Positions 1-6,003 of a stretch of DNA of 6,049 bases are shown piece after piece (within the stretch, counting starts at the first letter, position 1; each line of letters begins with the position of its first letter). Below the pieces are notes generated by a model, which was not told where the DNA came from, searched no databases, and worked only from the letters and a program-made list of their open reading frames with translations. The stretch is taken from the NCBI GenBank assembly GCA_016926595.1, contig JAFGOG010000234.1, positions 1 to 6,049 on the forward strand, given 5' to 3'. The stretch comes from Anaerolineae bacterium (GTDB taxonomy: Bacteria; Chloroflexota; Anaerolineae; JAAYZQ01). Position numbers and translations under genes: made by a program.

Positions 1-346
1 CCAGGATCGCCTCCACCTGCTGGGCCAGCCAGCCGTCGTCCAGGGTGACGTTGATAAACCCCTGCGGCGAGGCCTCTGCCCGGGCGATAAAGGGCGCTTT
101 GGGCAGGCGGCGAGCGATGCGCTGTCCCAGCGCCAGCGGGGTCAGCGGCTGATGGCCCGCCGCCTTGAGCGTGGTGTTGACCGCGGCGATCATCTGCAGC
201 GGCTGGTTGCTGGCATAGTCGCCGTGCTGCGCCTGCTTTGGCCGGGTGATAACCACGTCAGGGATGTCGGTCCTGGGCAGGTCGCCTTTCTTCTGCGCCT
301 TTCTCACAGCCTGGTAAATCAGCTCTGCCAGCTCATCTTTGATCAT
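1..346 (-). CDS. argS: Arginyl-tRNA synthetase, N-terminal part (cut by window edge)
   Basis: Arginyl-tRNA synthetase charges tRNA-Arg with arginine in the cytoplasm (class I synthetase). Only the first 115 residues are in the window; the reading frame is open through base 1. What is visible matches the N-terminal 'additional' domain of ArgS, which contacts the D-loop region of the tRNA. Key pieces are an RPKQAQHGDYASN stretch at residues 35-47, where HGDY is the family hallmark, a basic helix around residues 71-80 (LALGQRIARR), and GFINV at 96-100, the family's G-F-I-N strand. The catalytic HIGH and KMSK-type motifs would lie beyond the edge and cannot be checked. The ATG at 346 is chosen because it gives the expected family N-terminus. 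It lies 14 bases inside the end of polA, and its only Shine-Dalgarno-like sequence, GGGGGA, is just 3 bases upstream. Translation is therefore probably coupled to polA. The identification is firm; taxonomic origin is inferred. Confidence 0.93.
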   Translation of the reverse strand, partial: MIKDELAELIYQAVRKAQKKGDLPRTDIPDVVITRPKQAQHGDYASNQPLQMIAAVNTTLKAAGHQPLTPLALGQRIARRLPKAPFIARAEASPQGFINVTLDDGWLAQQVEAIL

Positions 347-3218
347 CGGTCCCCCGGTTCCCTTTTGCAATCTTGATCGGGCTCTGATCCAGCCAATCGC
401 GCCCCACCTTGACGTCCACCTTTAGCGGCGCGTCGAGCTGGTACGCGCCCTCCATCGTATCGACCACCAGCGGGATCACCTCGTCCAGCTCCTCCTCCGG
501 CGCCTCCAGCACCAGCTCGTCGTGGACCTGGAGGATCATCCGGCTGCGGAGGCGGCGCGCCCGCAGCGCCCGCCACAGCCGGTTCATGGCCACCTTCAGG
601 ATGTCGGCGGCGGTACCCTGGATCGGAGCATTGATGGCCGCACGATAGGCGGCCTGGTAGACGGTGGCCGGCGCGCCGGCGTCGGGCGACATCTCGGGAA
701 AGTAGCGCCGCCGGCCTAGCAGCGTCTCGACATACCCCTCCTGCTGGGCCAGGCGCCGCGTTTTCTCCAAATAATCCTTGATCCGGGGATAGGTCTGGAA
801 ATAGGTCTGGATAAAGGCGTCCCCCTCCTCCTGCGTCAGCCCGGTCCGCTCCGCCAGGCCATAGCCGGTCACGCCATAGCTGATGGCAAAGTTGGTCATC
901 TTGGCCACGCGGCGCTGCGCCGGGGTCACCTGGTCGAGCGGTACGTGGTAGATGGCCGCGGCCGTGCTGGCGTGGATGTCCTCGCCGCGAGCAAAGGCCG
1001 CCAGCATGGCCGGATCGCCGGAGATGTGGGCCAGGATGCGCAGCTCCACTTGCGAATAGTCGGCGGCCAGCAGCAGGCAGCCCTTCTCGGCCATAAAAGC
1101 GCGCCGGATCTCGCGCCCCACGTCGGTGCGGATCGGGATATTCTGGAGGTTGGGATTGCTGCTGCTGACCCGTCCGGTCGTCGTGCCGGCCTGGTTGTAC
1201 GAGGTGTGCAGCCGCCCCGTGCGCGGGTTGATCAGCGCCGGCAGGGCGTCGATGTAGGTGCCTTTGAGCTTGGTCAGTTGGCGGTGCTCCAGGATCAGGT
1301 CCACCACCACGTGGCTGCCCCGCAGCTTTTCCAGCACGTCGGCGGCGGTGGAATAATAGCCCGATTTGCCCTTGCGCATCCACGGCAAAGCCAGGCCCAG
1401 CTCGTTGAACAGGGTCACGCTGAGCTGCTGCGTCGAGTTGATATTCAGCGGATGGCCGACCTGCTGTTCGATCTGCTCCTGCAGCTCGCCGAGGCGCCGG
1501 CCCATGTTGCGGCTCATCTCCGCCAGGTAATCTACGTCGAGCTTGACGCCGGCCCGCTGCATGTCGACGATGACCGGCACCAGGGGCATCTCCAGCTCGG
1601 CAAACAGCTCCCACAGGGCCTTGTCGTGCAGCTCCGGCCGGAGGAGGTTGGCCAGGCGCAGGGTCATGTCCACGTCGGCGCAGGCATAGAGCGCCGCCTT
1701 GTCCACCGCCACGGCGTCCATGGTGATCTGTTTCTTGCCGGCGCCGATCAGCGCCTCGATCGGCGTCATCTTGATCTCCAGCCGGTCCGCGGCCAGATCT
1801 TTCAGCCCCAGGCCCCGGCTGGCGGGGTCCAGCAGCCAGGCCGCGATCATGGTGTCAAAGAGGGGTGGGCTCACCTCCAGCCCGTGCTCGGCCAGGGCGG
1901 TCAGGTCATAGTTGGCGTTGTGGGCAGCCTTGAGAACCTCTGGGCTGCCCAGCAGCGGCCTCAGCCTGGCGGCGACGACCTCCAACGGCAGGTTCGATTC
2001 CGCCGGCTGGTGGCCCACCGGGATATAGTACCCCTTGCCCTCGCTGGTGGTCAGGGCGATGCCGACCAGGCCGGCGGCCATCGGATCGACGCTGGTCGAC
2101 TCGACATCGACGGCCACGGCGCCCTCGCGCCCGGCGGCGGCCAGCTTGGCGATGGCGGCGTCCAGCGCCGCCAGGCTGTCCACGATCTGATAGCCATCTC
2201 CCTGGAAAGCCGGCCCAAGATCCCCGCCTGCGGAGGAAGAAGGTTCGCCGAACAGGGACAACTGCGCCGCGCCCTCCCCGGCCGGCAGGCGCCCTCCGCT
2301 CCCAGCGCCCGTCCCGGGCGCGCCCTCCGGCCCTTGCCCGGCGGCCCACGGCAGGCGGGGCAGCAGGGACCGGAATTCGAGCTCGCGGAACAGGCGGGTC
2401 ACCCGCTCCCGGTCCACCTCCGCGCCCTTGACCCGGCTGGCGGCCATGTCCAGCGTCACCGGCGCGTCCGAGACAATGGTCACCAGGTACTTGCTTTTAA
2501 AGGCCATCTCCCGGCCCGCTTCGAGCGCCTGCCGGAAGCGCGCCGGGGTGACCTCGGTCAGGTGGTCATAGATCCCTTCCAGGCTGCCGTACTTTTGCAG
2601 CAGGGCCGCCGCCGTCTTTTCGCCGATGCCGGCCACCCCGGGGACATTGTCGCTCTTGTCGCCGGTCAACGCCTTGTAGTCGATCAACTGGGCCGGCTCC
2701 AGGCCGTACCGTTCGCGGATGCCTGCCTCGTCGTACGTCACCGTATCGCCGAACTGCCGCCGTGAGGTCAGCACCCGCACCTGAGGGCCGATGAGCTGAA
2801 AGGTGTCGGTGTCGCCGGTGACGATCAACACCTCCGCCCCCTGCGCCTGGGCCTGCTCGGCCAGGGCGGCCAGCACGTCGTCGGCCTCGAATGTCTCTGC
2901 CGAGTAGGTGGGGATGGCAAAGGCTTGCAGCAGCTCGTCGATCCGCTCGAGCTGCGCCCTCAGCCCGTCCGGCATGCGCGCCCGGTTGGCCTTGTACTCG
3001 GCATACGCGTCGTGGCGAAAGGTGCGGCCCCGGTCCAGGGTGACGGCCAGGTAATCGGGCCGCTCGTCGCGCAGCACGTTGAGCAGCATCGAGGCGAAAC
3101 CATACACCGCGTTGGTCAGCTCGCCGCGAGAGGTGGACATATCCTGCGGCAGGGCGAAATAAGCGCGGTAGATCAGCGCGTGCCCATCTATCAGCACCAG
3201 CTTGGCCGGCTCAGCCAT
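333..3218 (-). CDS. polA: DNA polymerase I, full length with 5' nuclease, proofreading and polymerase domains
   Basis: DNA polymerase I (961 aa) fills gaps, removes RNA primers and repairs DNA in the cytoplasm. Three domains are visible. The 5'-3' nuclease (about 1-290) keeps its metal ligands: D11, D62, E111/D113/D114, D136/D138 and D187/D190 in GDKSDNVPG, followed by a helix-hairpin-helix. A Gly/Ala/Pro/Ser-rich linker (about 291-340) follows. The 3'-5' exonuclease (about 343-525) has an intact DEDDy set: D371, E373, D438, Y511, D515, with spacing close to E. coli Pol I. The polymerase (about 540-950) has motif A with D720 and E725, motif B with R769, K773, F777 and Y781, and motif C with H899-D900-E901. 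Phe at 777 is the residue that normally discriminates against dideoxynucleotides. Motif B reads TNFA where INFG is common. The ATG at 3218 is supported by AGGAGG 5 bases upstream. The gene ends inside the start of argS. Length is slightly above the usual 850-950 because of the linker. Confidence 0.98.
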   Translation of the reverse strand: MAEPAKLVLIDGHALIYRAYFALPQDMSTSRGELTNAVYGFASMLLNVLRDERPDYLAVTLDRGRTFRHDAYAEYKANRARMPDGLRAQLERIDELLQAFAIPTYSAETFEADDVLAALAEQAQAQGAEVLIVTGDTDTFQLIGPQVRVLTSRRQFGDTVTYDEAGIRERYGLEPAQLIDYKALTGDKSDNVPGVAGIGEKTAAALLQKYGSLEGIYDHLTEVTPARFRQALEAGREMAFKSKYLVTIVSDAPVTLDMAASRVKGAEVDRERVTRLFRELEFRSLLPRLPWAAGQGPEGAPGTGAGSGGRLPAGEGAAQLSLFGEPSSSAGGDLGPAFQGDGYQIVDSLAALDAAIAKLAAAGREGAVAVDVESTSVDPMAAGLVGIALTTSEGKGYYIPVGHQPAESNLPLEVVAARLRPLLGSPEVLKAAHNANYDLTALAEHGLEVSPPLFDTMIAAWLLDPASRGLGLKDLAADRLEIKMTPIEALIGAGKKQITMDAVAVDKAALYACADVDMTLRLANLLRPELHDKALWELFAELEMPLVPVIVDMQRAGVKLDVDYLAEMSRNMGRRLGELQEQIEQQVGHPLNINSTQQLSVTLFNELGLALPWMRKGKSGYYSTAADVLEKLRGSHVVVDLILEHRQLTKLKGTYIDALPALINPRTGRLHTSYNQAGTTTGRVSSSNPNLQNIPIRTDVGREIRRAFMAEKGCLLLAADYSQVELRILAHISGDPAMLAAFARGEDIHASTAAAIYHVPLDQVTPAQRRVAKMTNFAISYGVTGYGLAERTGLTQEEGDAFIQTYFQTYPRIKDYLEKTRRLAQQEGYVETLLGRRRYFPEMSPDAGAPATVYQAAYRAAINAPIQGTAADILKVAMNRLWRALRARRLRSRMILQVHDELVLEAPEEELDEVIPLVVDTMEGAYQLDAPLKVDVKVGRDWLDQSPIKIAKGNRGTDDQR
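2250..2264 (-). other. Candidate beta sliding-clamp binding motif (QLSLF) in the Pol I linker
   Basis: Residues 319-323 of Pol I read Q-L-S-L-F. This matches the bacterial beta-clamp-binding pentamer, whose known consensus is QL(S/D)LF. It lies in a low-complexity, probably disordered linker between the 5' nuclease and the 3'-5' exonuclease domains, where a clamp could reach it. The match is seen directly; clamp binding is inferred. Confidence 0.6.
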
Positions 3219-3223
3219 CGGTC

Positions 3224-3229
3224 CCTCCT
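3224..3229 (-). promoter_or_regulatory. Ribosome binding site of polA
   Basis: A perfect AGGAGG lies 5 bases upstream of the polA ATG at 3218. It decides the start: the other nearby ATG (3240) is out of frame with polA and lies upstream of this site. Confidence 0.85.
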
Positions 3230-3247
3230 GCTCCTTCCATCTACCCT

Positions 3248-3275
3248 ATTCTACCACGTCCTGCCGCCAAGTCAA
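3248..3275 (-). promoter_or_regulatory. Sigma-70-type promoter for polA-argS
   Basis: On the minus strand, TTGACT (3275-3270, one mismatch to TTGACA) and TAGAAT (3253-3248, one mismatch to TATAAT) are separated by 16 bases. Transcription would begin near 3241, giving a leader of about 20 bases that just includes the AGGAGG site. The position directly in front of polA and the two near-consensus boxes make this a good candidate. No operator was recognised. The promoter is predicted from sequence only. Confidence 0.65.
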
Positions 3276-3326
3276 CAGGCACAGTAGGGGCGACCCCGTG
3301 TGGTCGCCCTCCGATCTGTGTGCCTG
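3276..3326. repeat. Nested palindrome (REP-like or terminator-like hairpin) between the protease gene and polA
   Basis: Two inverted repeats are nested. The outer arms CAGGCACA (3276-3283) and TGTGCCTG (3319-3326) pair perfectly over 8 bases. The inner arms GGGCGACC (3288-3295) and GGTCGCCC (3302-3309) pair over 8 bases around a 6-base loop. Between the arms are 4 and 9 unpaired bases. Read on the plus strand the core begins GTAGGGGCGACC, a pattern I recall from dispersed palindromes in Chloroflexota and cyanobacteria; this was not searched. It follows the protease stop by 22 bases, but there is no clear U-tract after it on the minus strand. A rho-independent terminator is therefore possible but not classical. 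Its edge touches the -35 box of the polA promoter. Confidence 0.7.
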
Positions 3327-3348
3327 CTCGACAATTAGGCAAATCATC

Positions 3349-5352
3349 CTATTTGGTCACCAGCGGGAGGTAGACGCGCCAGGAGCGCCCCTCGGTCACT
3401 GGCACGGCCGCCGCGTAGGCGTCTTGCCCGCACCCGTTATAGGCCGTCAGCGTGACCAGGTAGGTGTTCGAGACCGGGTAGGTGTGGGTCGGCGCCGGGA
3501 GCGTGCTGGTCACGCCGTCGCCAAAGGCCCACAAGAAGGCACCGGCGTCCTGGCTGTCGTTGCCAAAGGTCACCGTCAGATCGGCGGCCGTCCAGTGGAA
3601 AGCGGCGACCGGCAGCGGATCGACTACCGCCAGGGCTGAGGCCTGGTCCGACGCTGTGGTATTGGTGACAGCCAGCGTCACCGTGTACTGGCCGGCGGCG
3701 GCATAAGTGTGGGCCGGCTCCCACTCGCCCGACTGCTCGCCGTCGCCAAAGGTCCACAGCCAAGAGTCGGCGCCGGCGCTGCTGTTGGTCAGGAGCAGCG
3801 GCTCGCCCAGGCAGATCGGGCTGTTGCTCTGAAAGGCGGCGTCGGGTGGAGCAGGCAATTGGACAGCCGCCAGGACGTCCAGGATGCCCCACCCCCAGAC
3901 GTCATTCGGCGGATTGGGGTCGCCGCATTGACTGCTCAATTTCGGCTCGGCGGTGCTGGTCAGGGCCTGTTCCAGCAGGTCCACCCGGCCGGCATAGCCG
4001 GGCGCCGCCGACAGGAGAAGCGCCACGGCGCCCGTGACGTGCGGGGCGGCCATGCTGGTGCCGCTCCAGCCCGACGATGCATAGCCGCCGCCCGGCACGC
4101 TGGAGCGGATGGTCACCCCCGGCGCGGCGATGTCGGGCTTGGTGTAGGTCTGGCCGGCGTAGGTGACCGGCCCCCGGCTGGAAAAGCCGGCGATCTGATC
4201 GGTCGCGTGGTTAAAGGCGCCCACGGTGAACGACTGCTGGTAGATGGCCGCTGGGTTGGTGATGCTGCCGCAGCCGGAAGAGCCCGAGTTGCCGGCCGAG
4301 ACCACGACGGCGATCCCGGCCTGGCGCAGGGCCTCGACCGCTGCTTCCAGGGTATCGGGGTCGCAGCCCTCGTCGGGTGGACACAGCCACGAGTTGTTGA
4401 TAACGTCGGGCGCCAGCGCCGGGTCGCCTTGGGCGGGCGCGCCGTCCAGTGGGTAGGGCGCCAGGAAGAACTCAAAGCACTCCAGGTAGGTGACCGGAGA
4501 GCCGAGTCCGACGTTCATGTTGCGGCAGCCGATCCACTTGGCCCCCGGCGCCATGCCGATCTGGTTGCCGGCGCCGTCGTCGCCGACGACTGTGCCCAGG
4601 GTGTGGGTGCCGTGGCCCCAGTCGTCGCACGGCTCCGGGGAATCGGCGCCGCACGAGCCGCCGCCGCTGTGCACGGCGTCGTGCCAGTTAAAGTCGTGGC
4701 GGCCATAGCCGGGCTGCTGTTCCCGGTAGTGGTCGATCAGCGCCGGGTGGTCCCAGTCGATGCCGGTGTCGTTGCCGGCCACGACCACTCCCTGCCCGGT
4801 GTAGCCCAGCGCCCAAGCGTCGGGCGCGCCGACGCGGACCAGGTTTTGCTCGACGATGGCCGGCGCCTCGTCAGGCGCCCCGGCCGGGCGGTCGGGCACG
4901 CCTTTGACCCACGGGTTGGCCACGATGCGGGCCACCTCGCCCCGGGCGGCCAGCCAACGGACCAGGGCGGCGTCGGCCTCGACCTTGAGGGCGTTCACAA
5001 TGTAAAAGGGCTGGTATCCGGCGCCCTGCGCGTCGAGCGCGGCCCGCAGGTCGCGCTGGGTGGCCTCGGCCACCGCCCACAGCGCCTCATAGACGTAGCG
5101 GCCCCTGGCCTCCCTGGCTGGCAGGGCCGCCGCGCCGCTCAGATCCGCCTGGATCCGCAGCACGGCGATCACCTCGGCGCGTCCCTCGGCGCGGAGCGTT
5201 TCCCACACGGCGGGATCGACCTCGGCTGCCATTGCGGGAAGGGATCCCATTCCTGCTTGCTGGTATGGCGGCCGGCCCGCCAGCGATAGGCCGGGCAGGA
5301 GGGCCAGTAGCAGGGTGGCGGTGAATATCGCATGGAGCGGCAGTCTTTTCAT
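3349..5352 (-). CDS. Secreted subtilisin-like serine protease (S8, bacillopeptidase F type) with two PKD domains
   Basis: This is a 667-aa exported protease that would cleave proteins outside the cytoplasm. Residues 1-25 form a Sec signal peptide: K2/R3, a hydrophobic core at about 9-22, and probable cleavage after S-L-A at 25. Residues about 43-152 look like an inhibitor/chaperone propeptide. The S8 domain (about 165-495) has an intact triad, D195 in NDTGIDWDHP, H247 in GHGTH and S433 in GTSMAAPH, with oxyanion Asn355 in SAGNSG. The NNSW and FSSRGP segments resemble the bacillopeptidase F branch. Two PKD domains follow (about 503-577 and 580-653), each with a W-x-FGDG turn and an HTY strand; such domains often bind polymers or act as spacers. 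The tail ends R-V-Y-L-P-L-V-T-K. Ten cysteines in the mature part suggest disulfides. The start at 5352 is chosen for the signal peptide; an AAAGG lies 7 bases upstream. Substrate is unknown, probably nutritional protein degradation. Confidence 0.95.
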   Translation of the reverse strand: MKRLPLHAIFTATLLLALLPGLSLAGRPPYQQAGMGSLPAMAAEVDPAVWETLRAEGRAEVIAVLRIQADLSGAAALPAREARGRYVYEALWAVAEATQRDLRAALDAQGAGYQPFYIVNALKVEADAALVRWLAARGEVARIVANPWVKGVPDRPAGAPDEAPAIVEQNLVRVGAPDAWALGYTGQGVVVAGNDTGIDWDHPALIDHYREQQPGYGRHDFNWHDAVHSGGGSCGADSPEPCDDWGHGTHTLGTVVGDDGAGNQIGMAPGAKWIGCRNMNVGLGSPVTYLECFEFFLAPYPLDGAPAQGDPALAPDVINNSWLCPPDEGCDPDTLEAAVEALRQAGIAVVVSAGNSGSSGCGSITNPAAIYQQSFTVGAFNHATDQIAGFSSRGPVTYAGQTYTKPDIAAPGVTIRSSVPGGGYASSGWSGTSMAAPHVTGAVALLLSAAPGYAGRVDLLEQALTSTAEPKLSSQCGDPNPPNDVWGWGILDVLAAVQLPAPPDAAFQSNSPICLGEPLLLTNSSAGADSWLWTFGDGEQSGEWEPAHTYAAAGQYTVTLAVTNTTASDQASALAVVDPLPVAAFHWTAADLTVTFGNDSQDAGAFLWAFGDGVTSTLPAPTHTYPVSNTYLVTLTAYNGCGQDAYAAAVPVTEGRSWRVYLPLVTK
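3394..3615 (-). other. PKD domain 2 of the protease
   Basis: Protease residues about 580-653 repeat the same fold, with W-A-FGDG at 608-613 and T-HTY at 622-625, then Y-L-V-T-L-T-A-Y-N. The two copies differ clearly in sequence, so this is an old duplication or separate acquisition, not a recent tandem repeat. Confidence 0.82.
3622..3846 (-). other. PKD domain 1 of the protease
   Basis: Protease residues about 503-577 form a beta-sandwich of the PKD family, with W-T-FGDG at 533-538 and A-HTY at 547-550, followed by the G-Q-Y-T-V-T-L strand. It is the better preserved of two tandem copies. Confidence 0.85.
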
Positions 5353-5393
5353 CGTTTTGCCTTTCCTCTTGGAGAATAGGCCATTAGGAATCT

Positions 5394-5412
5394 GGCTGAG
5401 TCACCATCAGCC
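5394..5412. repeat. Short stem-loop in the ydcF-like/protease gap
   Basis: GGCTGA (5394-5399) and TCAGCC (5407-5412) pair perfectly over 6 bases around a 7-base loop, immediately after the stop codon of the DUF218 gene. No U-tract follows on the minus strand, so strong termination is unlikely. It could be an mRNA processing or pausing site, or chance. The rest of the 60-base gap holds the protease leader; I see no convincing promoter in it. Confidence 0.35.
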
Positions 5413-6003
5413 TCAAGGCCGCAGGATCAGGTATTTGAGATAAAAGTATGTTTCGCGGGCAAGGAACCGGAACTGGCTACCGGCGCTCTGATAGCGGGTT
5501 GTCGGTGTTGGCGACGAATGAGCATCCATACCCATGTCACGCGCAATGCGCATCGCCCGCTTCATATGGAGAGGGTCGCTGACTATCAGGAACGTCTTCA
5601 GGCCCTCTTTGGATGCTAGCTGATAAGCATAATGCAAGTTCTCCCTGGTCGTTCTTGATTGCATCTCAACTAGAATGTCTTCTTGAGGCACTCCCTGTCC
5701 AGTAGCATATTGCCTGGCCACCACAGACTCGGCTGGCTCGTCGAGATCGCCCTGCCCGCCGGTGAATACGATTCTGTCGACGTAGCCTTGCTTGTACAGA
5801 TCAACTGCATGGTTGATCCGTTCCCCAAAGACTGGAGACGGCTGATCTCCCCAGGCGGCTGCGCCAAGGACAACGGCAGCATCAGCCCGGATAGGCTCAG
5901 AGGTCCGGCTGTACGAGTAGATATCCCAGGCAGCGTACAGAATAGCGCCCAGCACTGCGCACAAGAGTCCGACGCCGATGCTGATAAGTCGCCGCTTCTT
6001 CAC
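5413..6003 (-). CDS. Membrane-anchored YdcF/SanA-type DUF218 protein
   Basis: This 196-aa protein belongs to the DUF218 (YdcF/SanA/ElyC-like) family. Members in other bacteria are linked to envelope integrity and vancomycin or detergent tolerance, but the biochemical reaction is not settled. It begins with a basic stretch (KKRR) and one transmembrane helix at about 7-25, so the domain probably faces outward. The fold's signatures are in order: D41-AAVVLGAA, R62 in the SPVFGERI segment, TGG at 81-83, E92-S93 (where SE is usual), a Q-S-R-T-T-R-E-N segment at 115-122, and VSDPLHMKRA at 141-150 with H146 and R149. Length is typical for SanA-like forms. The start is GTG at 6003, supported by GGAG 6 bases upstream and by the transmembrane segment it provides. 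It overlaps the preceding stop by one base (TAGTG). GC content is about 56% by hand count, lower than the neighbours. Exact role unknown. Confidence 0.9.
   Translation of the reverse strand: MKKRRLISIGVGLLCAVLGAILYAAWDIYSYSRTSEPIRADAAVVLGAAAWGDQPSPVFGERINHAVDLYKQGYVDRIVFTGGQGDLDEPAESVVARQYATGQGVPQEDILVEMQSRTTRENLHYAYQLASKEGLKTFLIVSDPLHMKRAMRIARDMGMDAHSSPTPTTRYQSAGSQFRFLARETYFYLKYLILRP

Noticed and set aside
152..376. A 74-codon plus-strand frame overlapping the argS start and polA end.
   Set aside because: It is the antisense shadow of argS, whose translation matches the ArgS N-terminal domain.
945..2765. A 606-codon open frame on the plus strand, antisense to polA.
   Set aside because: Its translation is rich in Arg, Gly, Gln, His and Ala with no recognisable domain, and the opposite strand encodes an unmistakable Pol I. 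Long antisense frames are expected when a GC-rich gene rarely uses codons whose complement is a stop.
3211..3240. A nine-codon frame (ATG at 3240, stop TGA overlapping the polA start) as a possible leader peptide.
   Set aside because: Its ATG lies at about the predicted transcription start with no ribosome binding site, and its sequence is mostly the Shine-Dalgarno region of polA. The open frame is most simply chance.
3276..3326. The palindrome as a classical rho-independent terminator.
   Set aside because: Stems are GC-rich, but no run of T follows on the minus strand, and there is no converging gene on the plus strand that needs one. It is kept as a repeat or hairpin of unknown role.
3709..5289. 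A 526-codon open frame on the plus strand, antisense to the protease gene.
   Set aside because: Same reasoning: low-complexity Gly/Ala/Val/Arg composition, no domain, and the minus strand carries a complete S8 protease with an intact triad.
5353..5412. A promoter for the protease gene in the gap after the DUF218 gene.
   Set aside because: I found no pair of -35 and -10 boxes at acceptable spacing. The gene may be read through from upstream, or its promoter may not be of the sigma-70 type.
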